A stretch of DNA of 64,000 bases from Deroplatys truncata (Eukaryota > Arthropoda > Insecta > Mantodea > Mantidae), in NCBI GenBank assembly GCA_030765065.1, contig CM060984.1, forward strand, positions 84,717,988 through 84,781,987. Direction: 5' to 3'. The translations under genes and the position numbers were made by a program. Position 1 is the first letter of the stretch, and every line of letters begins with the position of its first letter. Below, one piece after another: positions 24,031 through 36,654 of this stretch. The notes under the pieces were generated by a model that saw only the letters and a list, made by a program, of their open reading frames with translations, had not been told where the DNA came from and ran no database searches.

Positions 24031-24764
24031 CTACTGCTGTGGATATGCGACGTTGAGGTGATTCCGTACATTTGCATCAAAGTGTGTTGGAGCTCCGTCG
24101 TGTTGCAGCCACATTACCTGCCGAACGTTTAGTGGCACTACATCCAATAGGGTAGGCAAAATCTCTAATAAAGGTGAGGTAGTTCGGTCTTGTGAGCCTG
24201 TTTGGCAGTAGATATGGCCCAATGATATGGTCACCAATTATCCCAGCCCAGATGTTAATACCGAAACTGTGTTGGTGATTTCAAATCATCTGCGCAAGCG
24301 GATTTTTGTCCGCCCGAACATGCATGTTGTGCAAGTTTAATATGCCGTCTCTAGTAAACGTGCATTCATACGTGAATAGCACCAAGCTTGGGAACTGTGG
24401 CTGCGTATGCGTTGTTGTAAGTACCACTGCGCAAACTGTAGGTACTCGTCGTGGGTAGTCCTCCTCCCGTAATACCTGAGCTTTCTGCAGATGGTATGGG
24501 TGGAGCTGCTGGTCATGAACAACACGCCACACGACACTTTTACATGTGTGCAGCGCCTGTGCCACCTGCCGAGTGCTGGTGGATGGGTCCACTTCGAACA
24601 TTGTCAGCACGTCCTCAAACTGTAGTGTTCGAGCCAAGCGTGGACGACCCGCATCACGTTTTGGCACCTAACAGAGGACAAACAGTAGAATGGGAATAGC
24701 GCAAGAAACAAGCACAACGTGCTACTACCTTACTGTACAATGGACACACCTCAGGCAGAAAATA
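24031..24764 (-). pseudogene. DUF4817-type transposase, catalytic part
   Basis: The minus-strand frame 24667-24281 begins with KRDAGRPR, then STRQVAQAL (helix-turn-helix), HPYHLQKAQ and VLFTYECTFTRDGI. The first catalytic Asp is expected in FTDE; here it is Tyr. After a frame break, 24237-24031 gives MWLQHDGAPTHF (second catalytic Asp kept). Further downstream, about 24030-23900, WIGRGGPVPWPARSPE and YYLWG remain, where the third acidic position is altered from the usual D. It cannot be an active transposase. The N-terminal part is at 26298-26108. Confidence 0.75.
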
Positions 24765-26099
24765 CGAGATGTGATCAAAAGGTTTCCGGAATGACGTCAT
24801 AAATACTACAAAACAGGTTGTTTTGTCTAATCTGCACTGTCACCCTCGAAGTAGTCTCCTTGGGAGTTGATAAACTTGTCCCTGCGCTTCTGCCACTGCT
24901 GGAAGCACCTCTGGAAGTCCTCTTCTTTCAATATGTTCAGAGCCTTCTGCGATTCGCGATGGATGACATCAATGTCCTCAAAACGGTGTCCTCGGAGCCG
25001 CATTTTAAGTTGCGGGAAAAGAAAAATGTCCGCTGGTGCCAAATCTGGAGAATAGGCGGGATGGGGAACAGTATTCATCCCATTTATATAAAAAAAATTG
25101 GCGAACAGAAAGGGCTTTGTGCGCGAGCGAATTGTCATGATGCAGGAACCAGTCAGCACTCCTCCGTTTCTCCGGCCGTTTCGGTCGCACATTCTCCCTT
25201 AATCTTTGTAGCACTTGTTTGTAGAACACTTGGTTCACTGTTTGACCCTGTGGCACAAATTCCTTATGTACAATCCCTTTAATGTCAAAAAACACAATCA
25301 TCATTGACTTTACTTTGGATCGAACTTGTCTGGCCTTTTTTGGGCGTGGAGATGAAGGACTCTTCCATTGTGAAGATTGTTGCTTCGTTTCTGGATCTTA
25401 CCTACAAATCCATGTTTCATCACCAGTAATAATTTTCTTCATAAACTGTGGGTCATTTTGTAACTGTTCTTTAAGATCTGTGCAAGCAGTCACACGGCTT
25501 TCCTTTTGGTCATTTGAAAGCAGGCGGGGCACGAACTTGGCGGTAATTCTTCTCATGTCCAAATTGTCTTTCAAAATGCTTTTGAACACTTCCAAAGCAG
25601 AGTCCTAATGAGTCAGAAAGTTCTTTTATTGTAATACGCCTATCATTTAAGACCATTTCCCTCACCTGATTGATATTTTCATCAGTTTTGCTGGAACAGG
25701 GTCGCCCCGAATGATCTGCATCTTTAACTGATGTCACACCACTTTTAAATTCAAAAAATCACTCAAATGCTTGAGTTTTGCCCATAACGTCCTCCGCATA
25801 AGATGTTCTTAACATTTCATAGGCTTTTGTTGCAGTTTTACCGAGTTTAAAGCAAAATTTGATGTTCGTTCTTTGTTCTTCGTAATCTGACATTATTGCT
25901 ACGCGGAAAAATCGCAGCACATGTCAAGCAGTGTTCACTTCAGAGCGTCTACCTCGCCACTGCGTGGTCACAGGAAGTCACGTGACCTCTCATTTTTATC
26001 GGGAAGGAACGCTGCATGTCCAGTGTGGGTAAGAATTGAAGAAGTCTCAGCATCAGCATCGTTGTGAAGCCATTCCGGAAACCTTTTAATCACACCTCG
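24765..26099 (-). mobile_element. Mariner transposon, 1335 bp, with terminal inverted repeats
   Basis: Flanked by TA at 24763-24764 and 26100-26101. The ends are inverted repeats of about 28 bp starting CGAGATGTGATCAAAAGG on the left, matching CCTTTTAATCACACCTCG on the right. Length is typical of mariner (about 1.3 kb). It is inserted within the DUF4817-type transposase gene, whose two halves flank it. Confidence 0.93.
24827..25893 (-). pseudogene. Mariner transposase (DD34D type), frameshifted
   Basis: The transposase would start at 25893 (MSDYEEQRTNIKFC) and end at 24827 (GDYFEGDSAD). N-terminal helix-turn-helix blocks include AYEMLRTSY and RITIKELSDSLG. All three catalytic acidic motifs are recognisable: TGDETWI (about 25405), LHHDNSLAH (about 25140) and YSPDLAPAD (about 25045), consistent with D,D34D spacing. 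The frame is broken at least four times (near 25735-25780, 25600, 25390 and 25100), and a stop interrupts the N-terminal region. The length, 1067 bp, is close to the normal 1.05 kb, so decay is by small indels. Confidence 0.9.
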
Positions 26100-26107
26100 T
26101 ACCTACG

Positions 26108-26553
26108 TGAAACTTTCCGGCTTCTCCTGGTCATCTCTCGATGACCGCGAACGTGGAATGATGTGGGGTACGTCTGTTTGGATAACGTTCCGCATACAAT
26201 CTTGCAGCAGCTCTACCATTGCAATCCGCTTTGCCGTAAGCAAGCACCACGTCGGTCATTTCCGAACTGTGTACTGGTACATGTCGTACTGCTGTTAACA
26301 ACGTAACAGTAACTACACAAGTAACGCAGTAGGATGCGCACCAAGAACTGTGTGGTGTGTAGCGCATGCGGAGATATGTTATTAGGCTCAGGTCGTCCAT
26401 CCGCAGTACACAGAAGGCTAAAGGGTTGCATACCTTCCGTATTAAGACACCAAAGCGAATCAACCGTTCGTTCTCAGACTTCGACGCTCCCCAGCGCCCA
26501 AACCGTATATTTCCGGACATGGATTCCTTCTTGAAAACCGATAATTTTGCCAT
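26108..26553 (-). pseudogene. DUF4817-type transposase, N-terminal part
   Basis: The minus strand reads SSEMTDVVLAYGKADCNGR, then AARLYAERYPNRR and HHSTFAVIER, the characteristic N-terminal DUF4817 helix-turn-helix block. The catalytic half lies at 24764 and below, after the mariner insertion. The upstream extension to 26553 is open but not clearly homologous. Confidence 0.8.
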
Positions 26554-26590
26554 GCGGACAACATAGTGTTGTCGGTATTATTTGGGACAC

Positions 26591-26870
26591 CCGGTATAGT
26601 CCACATCCGCTTTGCATCTTCCACTTTCACGGACAATTGATTATTTAAATTCACGGACAGATTTAATTATTCCCTGGAGTATTTTAATGTCTATTGCGCT
26701 ACCTCCCACAACCAAGTATTCAGTTTTATCCATGTTGACCCGAAGGCCTCATATAACAAAGGCTTCCATTAGCTTCATCATATATTTCGCATCTTCGCGA
26801 TACTGAGTAATTAGCATCTGGTCAACTGCAAACAAAAGAGTGTATTGTACCTTGTCCAACTGGTAGTGTT
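26591..26870 (-). pseudogene. LINE reverse transcriptase fragment (second LINE)
   Basis: The minus strand reads TLLFAVDQ (position of the FADD box, with A-V-D where A-D-D is expected), then AKYMMKLMEAF, VNMDKTEYLVVGG and IKSVREFK. This order matches the region just after the catalytic box in RTE/CR1-like LINEs. It continues at 23600 across the nested DNA transposons. Confidence 0.75.
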
Positions 26871-28412
26871 AATTGGTTTAAGCGTTTAATGTATAAAATA
26901 GTAAAAACACACCACATGCATAGAGAATAAAATGAAGGCAGCCTTAGCATTTTAACATATAATGTAATCTACGAAGCTATCCGAATGGAACCGACATGGC
27001 TCCATTCTAAAAGCAAGAAACTGACATTCCAATTCAGTTCTACAAGTAGGTATGCTGGGTGCGGAAAAACAATGTGCCAAAAATTGTAGAGTTTAAAGGC
27101 AATACTAAAATAAGCATTTTGAGAATAGGAACAAGATGTCGGAGACACAGTATAATAGTAACAGGAGTGCTGTATGAATATAATTGAAATCTGACTTTGA
27201 TACAAAATGAAACGTAACTCTCACGGCGTGCAGTTATTGTCTATGTCTCACGTAATGAGAAACTAACCATTACATGCGCATACCGTACTGTAGACGAATG
27301 TTTTGCATTACCGTAAAAGGTAAAGGTGCGGACGAAAGGAGGGGCTCTCACAACCTTGACAGAGCATCGCAAGTAGGCCGCAACGGCCCTTTTAAGTTCT
27401 GCCGTGATCCTTGGGAGAGAGGGATGAGGGCGACCAGATCCGGATGAAGACAGGCGCAAGTATGCACGGGGTCCCTAACGCATCCGACGACGCCCGGATT
27501 CACCTACAAGCCTCCAGAAACCCGGCCTATTCGGGGGCGGGTCCTAACTGAGCAGTCCCGGAACCACGCCACGGAAGAAACTTCTATAAAACGCACATCC
27601 ACCGCCCAGCCGCAACCTAAAACAGATGACAATAAAGGAGATGATGGCTACAGGAAGCTCGTAGTAGAAGAGGAACCACCCCAGCATTCACCTACCAACT
27701 CTGGGAAACCACGAAATTCCCATGAATCAGGGTGGCGAACCCGGGAACTCCCGAATGCGAGTTGCACACGTTACCGCGGCACCACCGTGCTCGGTCTGTA
27801 ACATCGTAACAGCTTCACAACAAAAATGCACCAAGAACATCAGACACCTAGTGATTGTAATAGCACTGCACAAGAGTGCGTCTTATTTGTCACAAACAGG
27901 TTTTACAATCGGAGAGAAACTCTAACATGGCGGATATAATCATCTTTTTGTTTGTTTTTTAGTTTTTATTTATGGACGCTCTCTAACATCCCATTCTATA
28001 TTGGGCGTGAAAGACCGCTAATTTTGCTCAGAGGCCTCTTTATCAGGCTTGAGGTGCTTTTACGTGCCGTAAATCTATGACACAGGACCACCGGCGTTAC
28101 TTCCCTTCCGAAGGAAGCCCTAAGGATTTTTACACCCCAAAAAAAAAATCCATCGCCCTCCGCGAGGATTAAATGTTGATGCAACGTAGTGCAATAAAAA
28201 AAGCCTGGAACCCCTTCTTCCTATCCTCAAAATGCTTGTATTGGTAGTGCCATTTCACTCTACAATTTTCTGCACATTGTGTTTTCTCCAATATATATAC
28301 TTTCTTCTTTCTTTTTTTCAGTACAAGGGATATATCCAACCCCAACAATATTCCTACTATCCTTATTGTTCATTTTTGCTTCTACAATGGTAGAACAGCG
28401 TTAAATCAATGT
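26871..28412. other. Unassigned, with a GC-rich block and a possible repeat fragment
   Basis: A GC-richer stretch at about 27340-27700 contains CTTCTATAAAACGCAC (27581-27594), a possible TATA box. No downstream gene is recognised. At about 28010-28190 there is an imperfect repeat-like sequence with GCTTTTACGTGCCGTAAATC, which resembles interspersed insect repeats but could not be classified. Confidence 0.3.
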
Positions 28413-29270
28413 TACTTTTTCTGCCATAGGTGACAGTAAGTTTTGTATTCCAACCACAAAATCATTATCGGGATTTCACCGGAAACACACTTTTTGGAAT
28501 CCCCTGAGCCCTCCAAAAGTTTTTTTTATAAATACATGTGTGCATGTCTGTGTAAGTGTGCGCGAATAAACAGCAGAACTGAAAAATGAAAAGTCCAATA
28601 AATATCAAAGTTGGTATTTAAGTTCGGGATCTTCCAGGAATGCGACACTGAGATCTGCAAGAAAATCCCCCACCCCAATCAACCCTTTTAATGCATTTAT
28701 TTTTACTATTTTAGATGGATCTGAAAAATGGCTCCTAACGATTTGGATTAAAATACCTTATGTTTGAGACATTTACATGACAAATCAATATTTATCTTGA
28801 ATTTTCTAAAAACAGCCTGTGAAGTCCTCTGCGTTTAGAATAAATGTTATATAATTGGTAAACAATAAAGGGCAAATACAAACTTACTACCTACAAAATG
28901 TATACACTTCGCTAAACATACAATTAGTATCAATTTTTTAAGGCATTCAAGGTATTTCCGAGATATTCATTGTTAATGGTTTGAATTTTTCAAATATGTT
29001 TAAGTGCTAAGTTTGTTTCATGTGGTTATACAAGAAGCAGAAGTACAAAGCCAGTATAATTTTAGCGAGTCACTTTTTAAATATTTTACTATCGCTTTAA
29101 CCTCTCGCTTTTGGTGGGTGGAGGGTTCTTACAACGAAATGTATAATGAAACTATCTCGATTAACATGAAGCAGACAGAAAATTAAATTTTGCAAGAATG
29201 GTTTGTTGAAGCTAAATAAAAATAAGTGATAGTCGCTAGAGAAAGCATTGTGAATGTAACGTCGTCAGAG
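28413..29270 (+). mobile_element. Old Helentron-like copy
   Basis: The head, TACTTTTTCTGCCATAGG, is followed by GGGATTTCACCGGAAACACA, CGGGATCTTCCAGGAATGCG and CCTAACGATTTGGATTAAAA. The tail is GCTAGAGAAAGCATTGTGAA. All are in the same order as in the young copies but diverged. The TG core is reduced to a few units near 28540. Confidence 0.75.
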
Positions 29271-31087
29271 TTTTGTTATGTTCATTTTGTATCAAGGAAA
29301 TGGGATCATATAGCCATAAGTATTGAATTACGAGACTATTTTTTAGGTTTTAACGAGTTAACACTGCCTTATCGCCTCTGGTGGAGGGCTATACCATAAA
29401 CTGGTAATAACGTCTACCCATTGTTTCGACAGATACTGCTGCTATATTGAAGGATGTAGGTAATACCGAAAAAGAGTTTTAGGAGCTTTTGTCGCCATTG
29501 CTTTTTTTCCAAATACTCTTCTTCCATTAGTGGTATCATGTTTCTTCGACTAACATCCCTTTTAGTGGCGGGAACAACGTTCCCTATAAATTGCTTGTTC
29601 ATTGCAGAGCTGACACATCTGTAACGGAAAAACTTCCGCGTTAGGAGAGAAAAAAGTTTGTTTGGCTTCGCTCCTGCAGATGACGTCCAATTAAAACGGT
29701 AGCAGAAACCCGTAAATCACAATCGCGATCCTGGGAGAAACAAGTGCTGTGGTCAAGTCTTACAAGAATGCTATCTGTTTCCTTTCCAGACTCAGGACGA
29801 TGACAGTGCTCAGATAAGTTAATCGATCATTTCTGGTTAGCCCATTTATAATAATTATAATTTTATTGCTCAGTGATTAAAACATACATGTAGTAATCAA
29901 TTACTTGTTATTTTAATATTTCATTGAAAGGTTTTAAGGATACCCATGTGTAAAAATAGCCCAAAAATTACCAAAATTCTTAAACATATATTTTAGTGTT
30001 ATTAAAGACTATAAACTTTCTACTTTGATTTATGTAACTTTCATGGCTATACGACTTTTAAAGCATGACATGTAGAGATTTAAATGTCTGCCTGTAAGCA
30101 TAGCTTCCTATAAAATTTAGTAAATAATGTTTGCCTTCATTAAAGTGAACAAACCATCCAAGAGACGGCCTCAGGAATCTACACATAGTAAATTAACTGC
30201 AGGGGAGCAGAAAAACACGAAGGGGGGCCTGCGTGCATTAAATGCTTTTTAAACAGCACAAAGTCACAAATAGAGTTGTTTTAGGGTTTTATGTATATCG
30301 TAATCGATAATCGGAGGAAAACTAACATGCATTTTTGTTAAAATAATTAGTTGAGATATTATACAATAATACTTATACTGCGTAAGTTTTTAGGAAAATG
30401 ATTTAAATCTCACATATAACATTTATTTTCTTCCAAACCAGAGGGATAATTAAGAATTCATCTCTACGGTTTATTAATATACAATTACAGAGTGTAATTA
30501 TAAAATATTAATTTTAAAAAAAATTGCACGTGTGGAACAATTCTTCAAAGCAGTAAAAAGTATAATAAAAACAAATTAACATCTTGGGAAATGATTTCAA
30601 AATATACATAAAATTTGGTGTATATATTATGCATTAAACCTCGATTATTGTATTAAAAATTTCAAATGAATCGAATTGAAATTGTGGATTTTAGAAATTT
30701 CGCAGATGGGTAGATATCCTTAAGATAACTAAGCCGACGTAAGATAAATGGAGCCCATTATTATGCAGCTTGGGTTATTCGATCCATCGCGTAACAAAAT
30801 GCTGGAAATGCTAATTCATTACTCTGGATGGCACTCGTTGCTTTATATGTGATCAACTTTTCACCTTTCCATAAAACACTGAATGAAAGGTGTTTCAGAT
30901 TGACGAAACTTTTGGATGTGAACAGCACAGAAAATCGAACTTTATGCTTTAGCAGCTATTTTCAATACCTCGTGTTTACCTCCATACAACAAGATAAATC
31001 AAAATAATAAATAATACGGATTACAAAGCAAAATTGTGCCATATTTTACCGCCTTTGAATATACTGCGTTTTTTTGCTCTTCTTTTT
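29271..31087. other. AT-rich unassigned sequence
   Basis: No coding homology, repeat or RNA gene recognised. Confidence 0.4.
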
Positions 31088-31990
31088 ACTTTCTCAAGCA
31101 CCTAATTAATGGTAGGTAAAGAAAGCATTGCATCCGACCCAACAATTCTATATCGAGATACACCGAGATACTTTAAAAGTCCCCTAACTTAAAAAGGAAG
31201 CATTCTTGTAAATAGGTCCGGTGTGTGTGTGTCTTTGGACAGCATAACTAAAACACGAAAAGTTGGATAAGTACAAAACTTCGTATTTAAGTTCAGTATC
31301 TTAAAAGGTTGCGACAGAAATATTTTCAACAAAATTCCCACAAAACTACCATTTATATGGGGCAATTTTTATGAATTTGGATTTTGTAAAAAATGGCTCG
31401 CAGTTTTCAATAAAAACCATATGTTTAAGATATTTACATGGCTAATAAGATGCATAAGTTAAATTTTCTGCGAATAGCCCGTCAAGTTCTCTTCATTTGA
31501 AGTGATTTTTGTTTTATTTTGTATAACTATTAAATCGTAAGAGATATACAAAAGATTCAAGCACAAAAATATAGAACTCTTTAAAACATACAATATGTAC
31601 CAGCCATTTCCGAGATACTCGTTATTGGTTGGAATTTTTCAATTACTTTGTCATTTTTTAAAATTCAGTTTTTTCTTGCATTGTCATGGAAAGAGTATAC
31701 AATTTCAAGGTCAGCATATAGCAATCCACTTTTAAACACCTGACTATCGATTCGTTTTCCTCTATCTGCTTTGTACTTTACAACGAAATGTAAAGTACTA
31801 CATATTAATTTAATAACACTATTGTGAGTCGGTTATTTACTCTACATTATTTACTTTTGCAATTGTATACCACGATGTATACCGCGATTAATATGAAGTA
31901 GAAAGAAAAATAATCTTTTGCAAGCATAGTAGAAACTAATTAAAATAAGCGATAGCGGATGAAGAAAGTCGTGTGAATGCAACAATCATA
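31088..31990 (+). mobile_element. Old Helentron-like copy
   Basis: Head ACTTTCTCAAGCACC; body with CAGCATAACTAAAACACGAA, AGTATCTTAAAAGGTTGCGA and CCATTTCCGAGATACTCGTT; tail GATGAAGAAAGTCGTGTGAA. A short TG tract lies at 31221-31234. It belongs to the older subfamily, similar in divergence to 28413-29270; a fragment of it recurs at about 61710-61830. Confidence 0.7.
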
Positions 31991-33092
31991 ATTTTTTATT
32001 CTTTTTGGCATAACCTCTCAACTAAGCTGCACCAAACCAGTGAGCCAATTAATCCTTGTTAGGTGTCATAATTTGCATTAGAATGACGACGTTACCGCTT
32101 CCAAAGGTTGATGTATGTGCATGCTTCGTGTTCAGGGTTACCTACGGGCAGACACTAATGCTCTTGGCATTTGCGGTTCCAACCAACCACAAAGGTAATT
32201 TTCAGGTACAAATAATTAGTTGTAGCACAACTACAATTTTCTCTTGTTGTAGCATCAGAAACAAGCAACAACAAAGTAAAACAACACATCTTGAAGATTT
32301 AATGTCTCACTTCGGCAACATATATTGTACTGTAAAGATTTGGAGGTGATCAATCCATAACTAAATGTCTTCTATACAGATAGGTGCAAAAAAATTACTA
32401 GTATCTTCAAATCGTAACAGTTGTTTTCCCCCGCAAAGCTGCCTTAATTGCCTAACATTTGAGCGCGCCTAGCCATGCTTCTTTAACTTGTCGACCTGAA
32501 GTAAATCTTACGAGAAACAGAATGAACTAAGCATAAAATTTCACAAGAATTTGGGATTTCTATACATATAATAAAATTGAAACCTAATTGTTTCTGCTAA
32601 TTTTCAAGTTGATATGAATAATTGAAACTCTTAACATATATAATGAAATAAATGGAAGCTAGATATTCAAATATTCAATTTTAAAATGTGAGTGCGTACG
32701 CCCATATATGTATGTGTGTTCATTTCTTGCAAGAATGACCTATGAAACTTCGTGTATAAAATACATTAGATCCCACTCTGAAAATGGGCTACGTGGACTT
32801 TTAATTACTATGTCCAAACGGGGGAAGTGGTTGTTCTAAGGTGCAAAAATAAAAATTCGAAATATCTCGCAAGATATTATTAAGCTTTTTTTTAAAATAA
32901 TGGAAGTATAACACCTCTAACCATTTTTGTTCTTTACAGAATTTGATAGAATGAATATTTGAGAAGTTATAACAATTCTTCATTACTAACATTCGTGTAT
33001 GTAACCGGGTTACTGCCAGAAATAGTGTAGTTCCGAACACATCGAAACCGGAGTTACGAGTTTATGTATTGTTAAACTTTTTACTTGTTTTT
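31991..33092. other. Unassigned sequence
   Basis: No recognised feature. A 97-aa frame at 32056-32349 shows no familiar motif and is likely fortuitous. Confidence 0.35.
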
Positions 33093-34185
33093 ACTTTCCC
33101 TACGACGTACCCTGTAGATAGAGAAGGTATTATATTCCACCCAAAAATTCTATACCGATATTTCACAGGAAATACATGTTTTAAGACCCCTGAATACAAA
33201 AAAAGCATTTTTAGATAAAGGGACGTGTTTATGTGTTTCTGAACAGCAACTGTCCTTTATTACATATGTGTTTATTACACGAGAATGTACTACTCTATTG
33301 GACTGAGATAAAAATTATAAATGTAAGGGTTCTATTCCAAAATATAATGCTTGAAAATGTGGTTTCTGATTCTCAATCCTCTAACATTGAAATTAATCCC
33401 CTTCCCAGTAAAAGAATTTTGCAAGTTGTTGTAAAGCAACAAATGATACAGTAATGTAACATTTCCAGGTTAACGAAAGTTTGAATTAACTAAAACTATG
33501 AAATAAAAGAAAAGAAGAGAAAAAAAGGAAGATAGGATGAATAGGAAGGTTAAGTCACATACTTGTATGATCGACGCATGCGAGTTTACGAATTTCGCCA
33601 CGTTGGGCCAAACCAGCGTTCGACGAGTTTTCTCTTTTTCCACGCTGTAAAATTTTATTTGTTATAATAGGTTGTCTTTAATGCAACCGTGGAGGATTAA
33701 ACACAACTAAGTCTGTATACGTGGCCGAGTGATTAGATCGCTCGCCTCCTACCTAGGCGTCCGAGTTCCATTCCAGAAAAACGTATGTGGGATTTGTGGT
33801 GGACGAAGCGGCGTCTGAGCGGGTTTTCTCCAGATTCTGTGGTATCCTCCGCCATTCATTCCACCATCTACTCCATCATCACTTTCCTTTTATCCATTTC
33901 ACCATCATTTCATCTCATCTCCTTCCTCGCTGTAATACCAGAATTCGGACTGATCATCCATCCTGATTCTTCTATCCACCCCGACAGGCGTATGACCCCC
34001 AAGCATTGACTTGTTAGTCCTCCAAACGAGGAGGGTAAAGCGAGAAAGGAGAAGATGTCGGTATATCCTAATTCGAAACAATTTGTAGGCAAGCATTTTT
34101 ATCATTAGGCAGAAGAATCACTTTTTATATGAATCTGCGAAATGGTAACGGGTAGAGAAAGCCAAGTAGTATATCATATCAGGGT
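33093..34185 (+). mobile_element. Old Helentron-like copy, probably split by a SINE
   Basis: The head at 33093-33240 (ACTTTCCCTACGACG; TTCTATACCGATATTTCAC; AAAAAAGCATTTTTAG) is followed by unrelated sequence and a SINE. A tail-like motif, GGTAGAGAAAGCCAAGTAG, lies at 34150-34170, followed by ATATCATATCAGGGTTTT. I infer that they are parts of one element, but the middle is not recognisable. Confidence 0.45.
33712..34060 (+). mobile_element. tRNA-derived SINE, copy 1
   Basis: The head, GTGGCCGAGTGATTAGATCG, resembles a pol III A box, and CCGAGTTCCATTCC a degenerate B box. The body has TTCACCATCATTTCATCTC and ATTCGGACTGATCATCC; the end has TTAGTCCTCCAAACGAGGAG. The copy at 40255-40600 shares body and tail in the same order. 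Confidence 0.75.
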
Positions 34186-34888
34186 TTTGAATATCATAGA
34201 CTGATTCGCAAAGTATTCACTGAATTAAAAACGCTGTAAGCATCGTGAATGGAACCAGCAAGCAGTATTTGAAAATGTGTAATCTCAAGATTTAGCAACA
34301 AAGTGACAACATGTTTTTTTTCTAAAGACAAACTCCTCTTTCCTCTTGGAATCGTTATGCAGTTAATCAACTCAAAAATAAACAAGTCAGAAGACTAGGC
34401 CAGTAAACCATGTGTTTAAGTAAATTCTCTGTGCATTTATCAGGCATTCAGCCAATGAGGTAGCATCCTCATTCAATTTTCAGTCTAAAGTAGATAAATG
34501 GACACGTAAATAACCGCTGATGTTTGGATATTTGTTACAACAAATTTTTTCTCGACTATCGAAAAACTTGTCACGTTCGAAAAATATTTCATCTAAGCTC
34601 CGGGCCCGGAACAAATAGTAATAATGGTTTTTGTAACACAGTTCTAAGGGCTACACCAGTGTTCGGTAATTATTTAATGATATATGTCCTCTCATAGAAA
34701 ACCATTAATTACAAGTCACCATTGAAAGACTCAAGGTTACACAAGAATGAACCAAATAAATTCAAACGCGTAAAACATGCATATTAGCAGAAGCATACAG
34801 TGCCACATTTTGTACATTGACCAAGCTGAGAATTTGTATATTTACAGGACCATATTTACAGGACTTGCATTGAAACGCTTTGAAAAAA
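34186..34888. other. Unassigned sequence
   Basis: No recognised feature. Confidence 0.35.
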
Positions 34889-35697
34889 TCTGATGTGTTG
34901 CACTCATATGACTTTCTCTACTCTTGTACAAACTATTTTTACAAACGCTTACTCTCCATCTGCTTCATGTTAATCGAGATGTCGAGATGTTAATCTTATT
35001 GGTAATTTTCTTGTAGATGCAAGGGAATATGGTAGGCTTTAAGCGATAGTTAAATCTTTTAAGAGCTGGTTGCTATGTAGGGCATTCCATTCTCTTTGCA
35101 TGTCCAGGACATAAAAAAACAAATAGCGAATTCCCATTTGAGAAAAGTTATAAGTATTGAAAAATCCAAACAATGACATAACTTGCGCGTTTTAACGAGA
35201 TCTACATTTTTTGTGTAGAAAAATGTCAATCTTTTACGGTTTACCAGTTACGGAAAACCCATTCGGAATAAAACGAACTTTTGGGGACATTCTCAGAAAA
35301 TTCAAGACATGTATTTTATTTGTCATGATCATGAAAATATCTTAAATATATGATATTTTAATCAAAATCGTTAAGAGTCCTTTTTGAGAAAATCAAAATT
35401 TTCAAAAAATCTTTCACGTAAAGGGTAGTCTGGGATGGAGGAATTTTCTTGAAAACCTTCGTGTCCCATCTTTGAGAGATACTGAACCTAAATACCGAGT
35501 TTGGTATTTATCTGAGTTTTCGTTTTTGAGTTTTGCTGTTCATATACACACATCCATACAGACCTTTTTCTAAAAATTCTTCTTTTTTTTTTTTGGATTC
35601 AGGAGTCCTCAAACGTGTGTTTCCGATGAAATGTCGATATCGAATTTTTGAGTGGAATGCAATACTTTCCCTTCTCAATTTATGTAGTAGAGAAAGG
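34889..35697 (-). mobile_element. Helentron-like element, intermediate age
   Basis: Begins TCTGATGTGTTGCACTCATA, has CATGTCCAGGACATAAAAAA (the B-module palindrome) near 35100, and ends TTATGTAGTAGAGAAAGG. The CA core is nearly gone (ATACACACATCC near 35544), unlike the young copies. It is bounded by A-runs. Confidence 0.85.
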
Positions 35698-36654
35698 AAA
35701 AAGTGTATACAAAAGAACTGCGGTAACTGCATGTTTTCAAATAGGAGTATACAATAATCGCTATGTTCTAATCAAGACTTACTAAAACTATTTTGGTATG
35801 TCTAATAATTTGTCAAACAATCACTAATAATTCAATCAGTAAGGTTTGTGTGTCCTAAATCAAATGCATGAATACATCGTCAACATTATTGATATTGATT
35901 ATAATACTGATATTCATCCATGGAGCAAAATGGCCTTTCTGCTGACTAATTAGAGCGTTTTACTTTAAAAGTCATTTATGTTCAATGAGCTTGCTTCCAT
36001 GGTTAATCTGCTATGGAGTCTATACCTTTATAAAAATGTATTTCCTTCGTGAAGGCAAGTCTGTAATTAGGAATAACGTTGACTTACAATGTTCATCAGG
36101 TTTCTTCCATAACACAATCTTCGTTGCCTTTAGTGATGCAAAACCACCTCCTTAACATGGCTACTAATCCCACAAATAAATCCCGTACACAATGTTACCC
36201 TGAAATAAGGTGAAATACACCTTTTTCAGGTCTTCAGCCATATAAAGAATTTCTATTTTTGCCTAAAATTACTAACATGTTGACAGCTTGCCAGATACTT
36301 TATGAACATGACTTTCCTAGATTTCCATAAAGTTCAAAGACGAATAAATTTACAGTTTGTCCTTAATTCCATAATATAATATTCTAATCCTAAACAATTC
36401 ACAAAGAACTGGTGTTTGGTCAGGTTAAAATAGCATTAGCTGAACTATTCAAATCGCCAGTGATTTTTTATCTATGGTTGTTAAAATATAGTCTTGAGCA
36501 TATTATAACGTTGCGATAACTCGTGCATTATAAACAAGGTCATTAGTTGTTCCGTTATTATCCACGTGTAGGCTAAGGTCCGAAAGATGAATTGGATTTG
36601 AAGAATTTAATGCCATGAAAGACGATTCAAACCAAGACTCAACTTCTCCGTGCC
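35698..36654. other. Unassigned sequence left of the satellite
   Basis: No recognised feature. Confidence 0.35.

Larger units (their letters stand above)
23601..26590 (-). mobile_element. DUF4817-type Tc1/mariner-superfamily transposon, interrupted by a mariner
   Basis: A DNA transposon with a decayed minus-strand transposase. Imperfect subterminal inverted repeats: AAGAAGGAATCCAT near 23661, with its reverse complement near 26521. The right end carries GGGACACCCGGTATA, a terminus common to insect elements of this type. It sits inside a LINE whose reading resumes on each side. The mariner at 24765-26099 splits its transposase gene. The left terminus could not be placed to the base. Confidence 0.6.
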
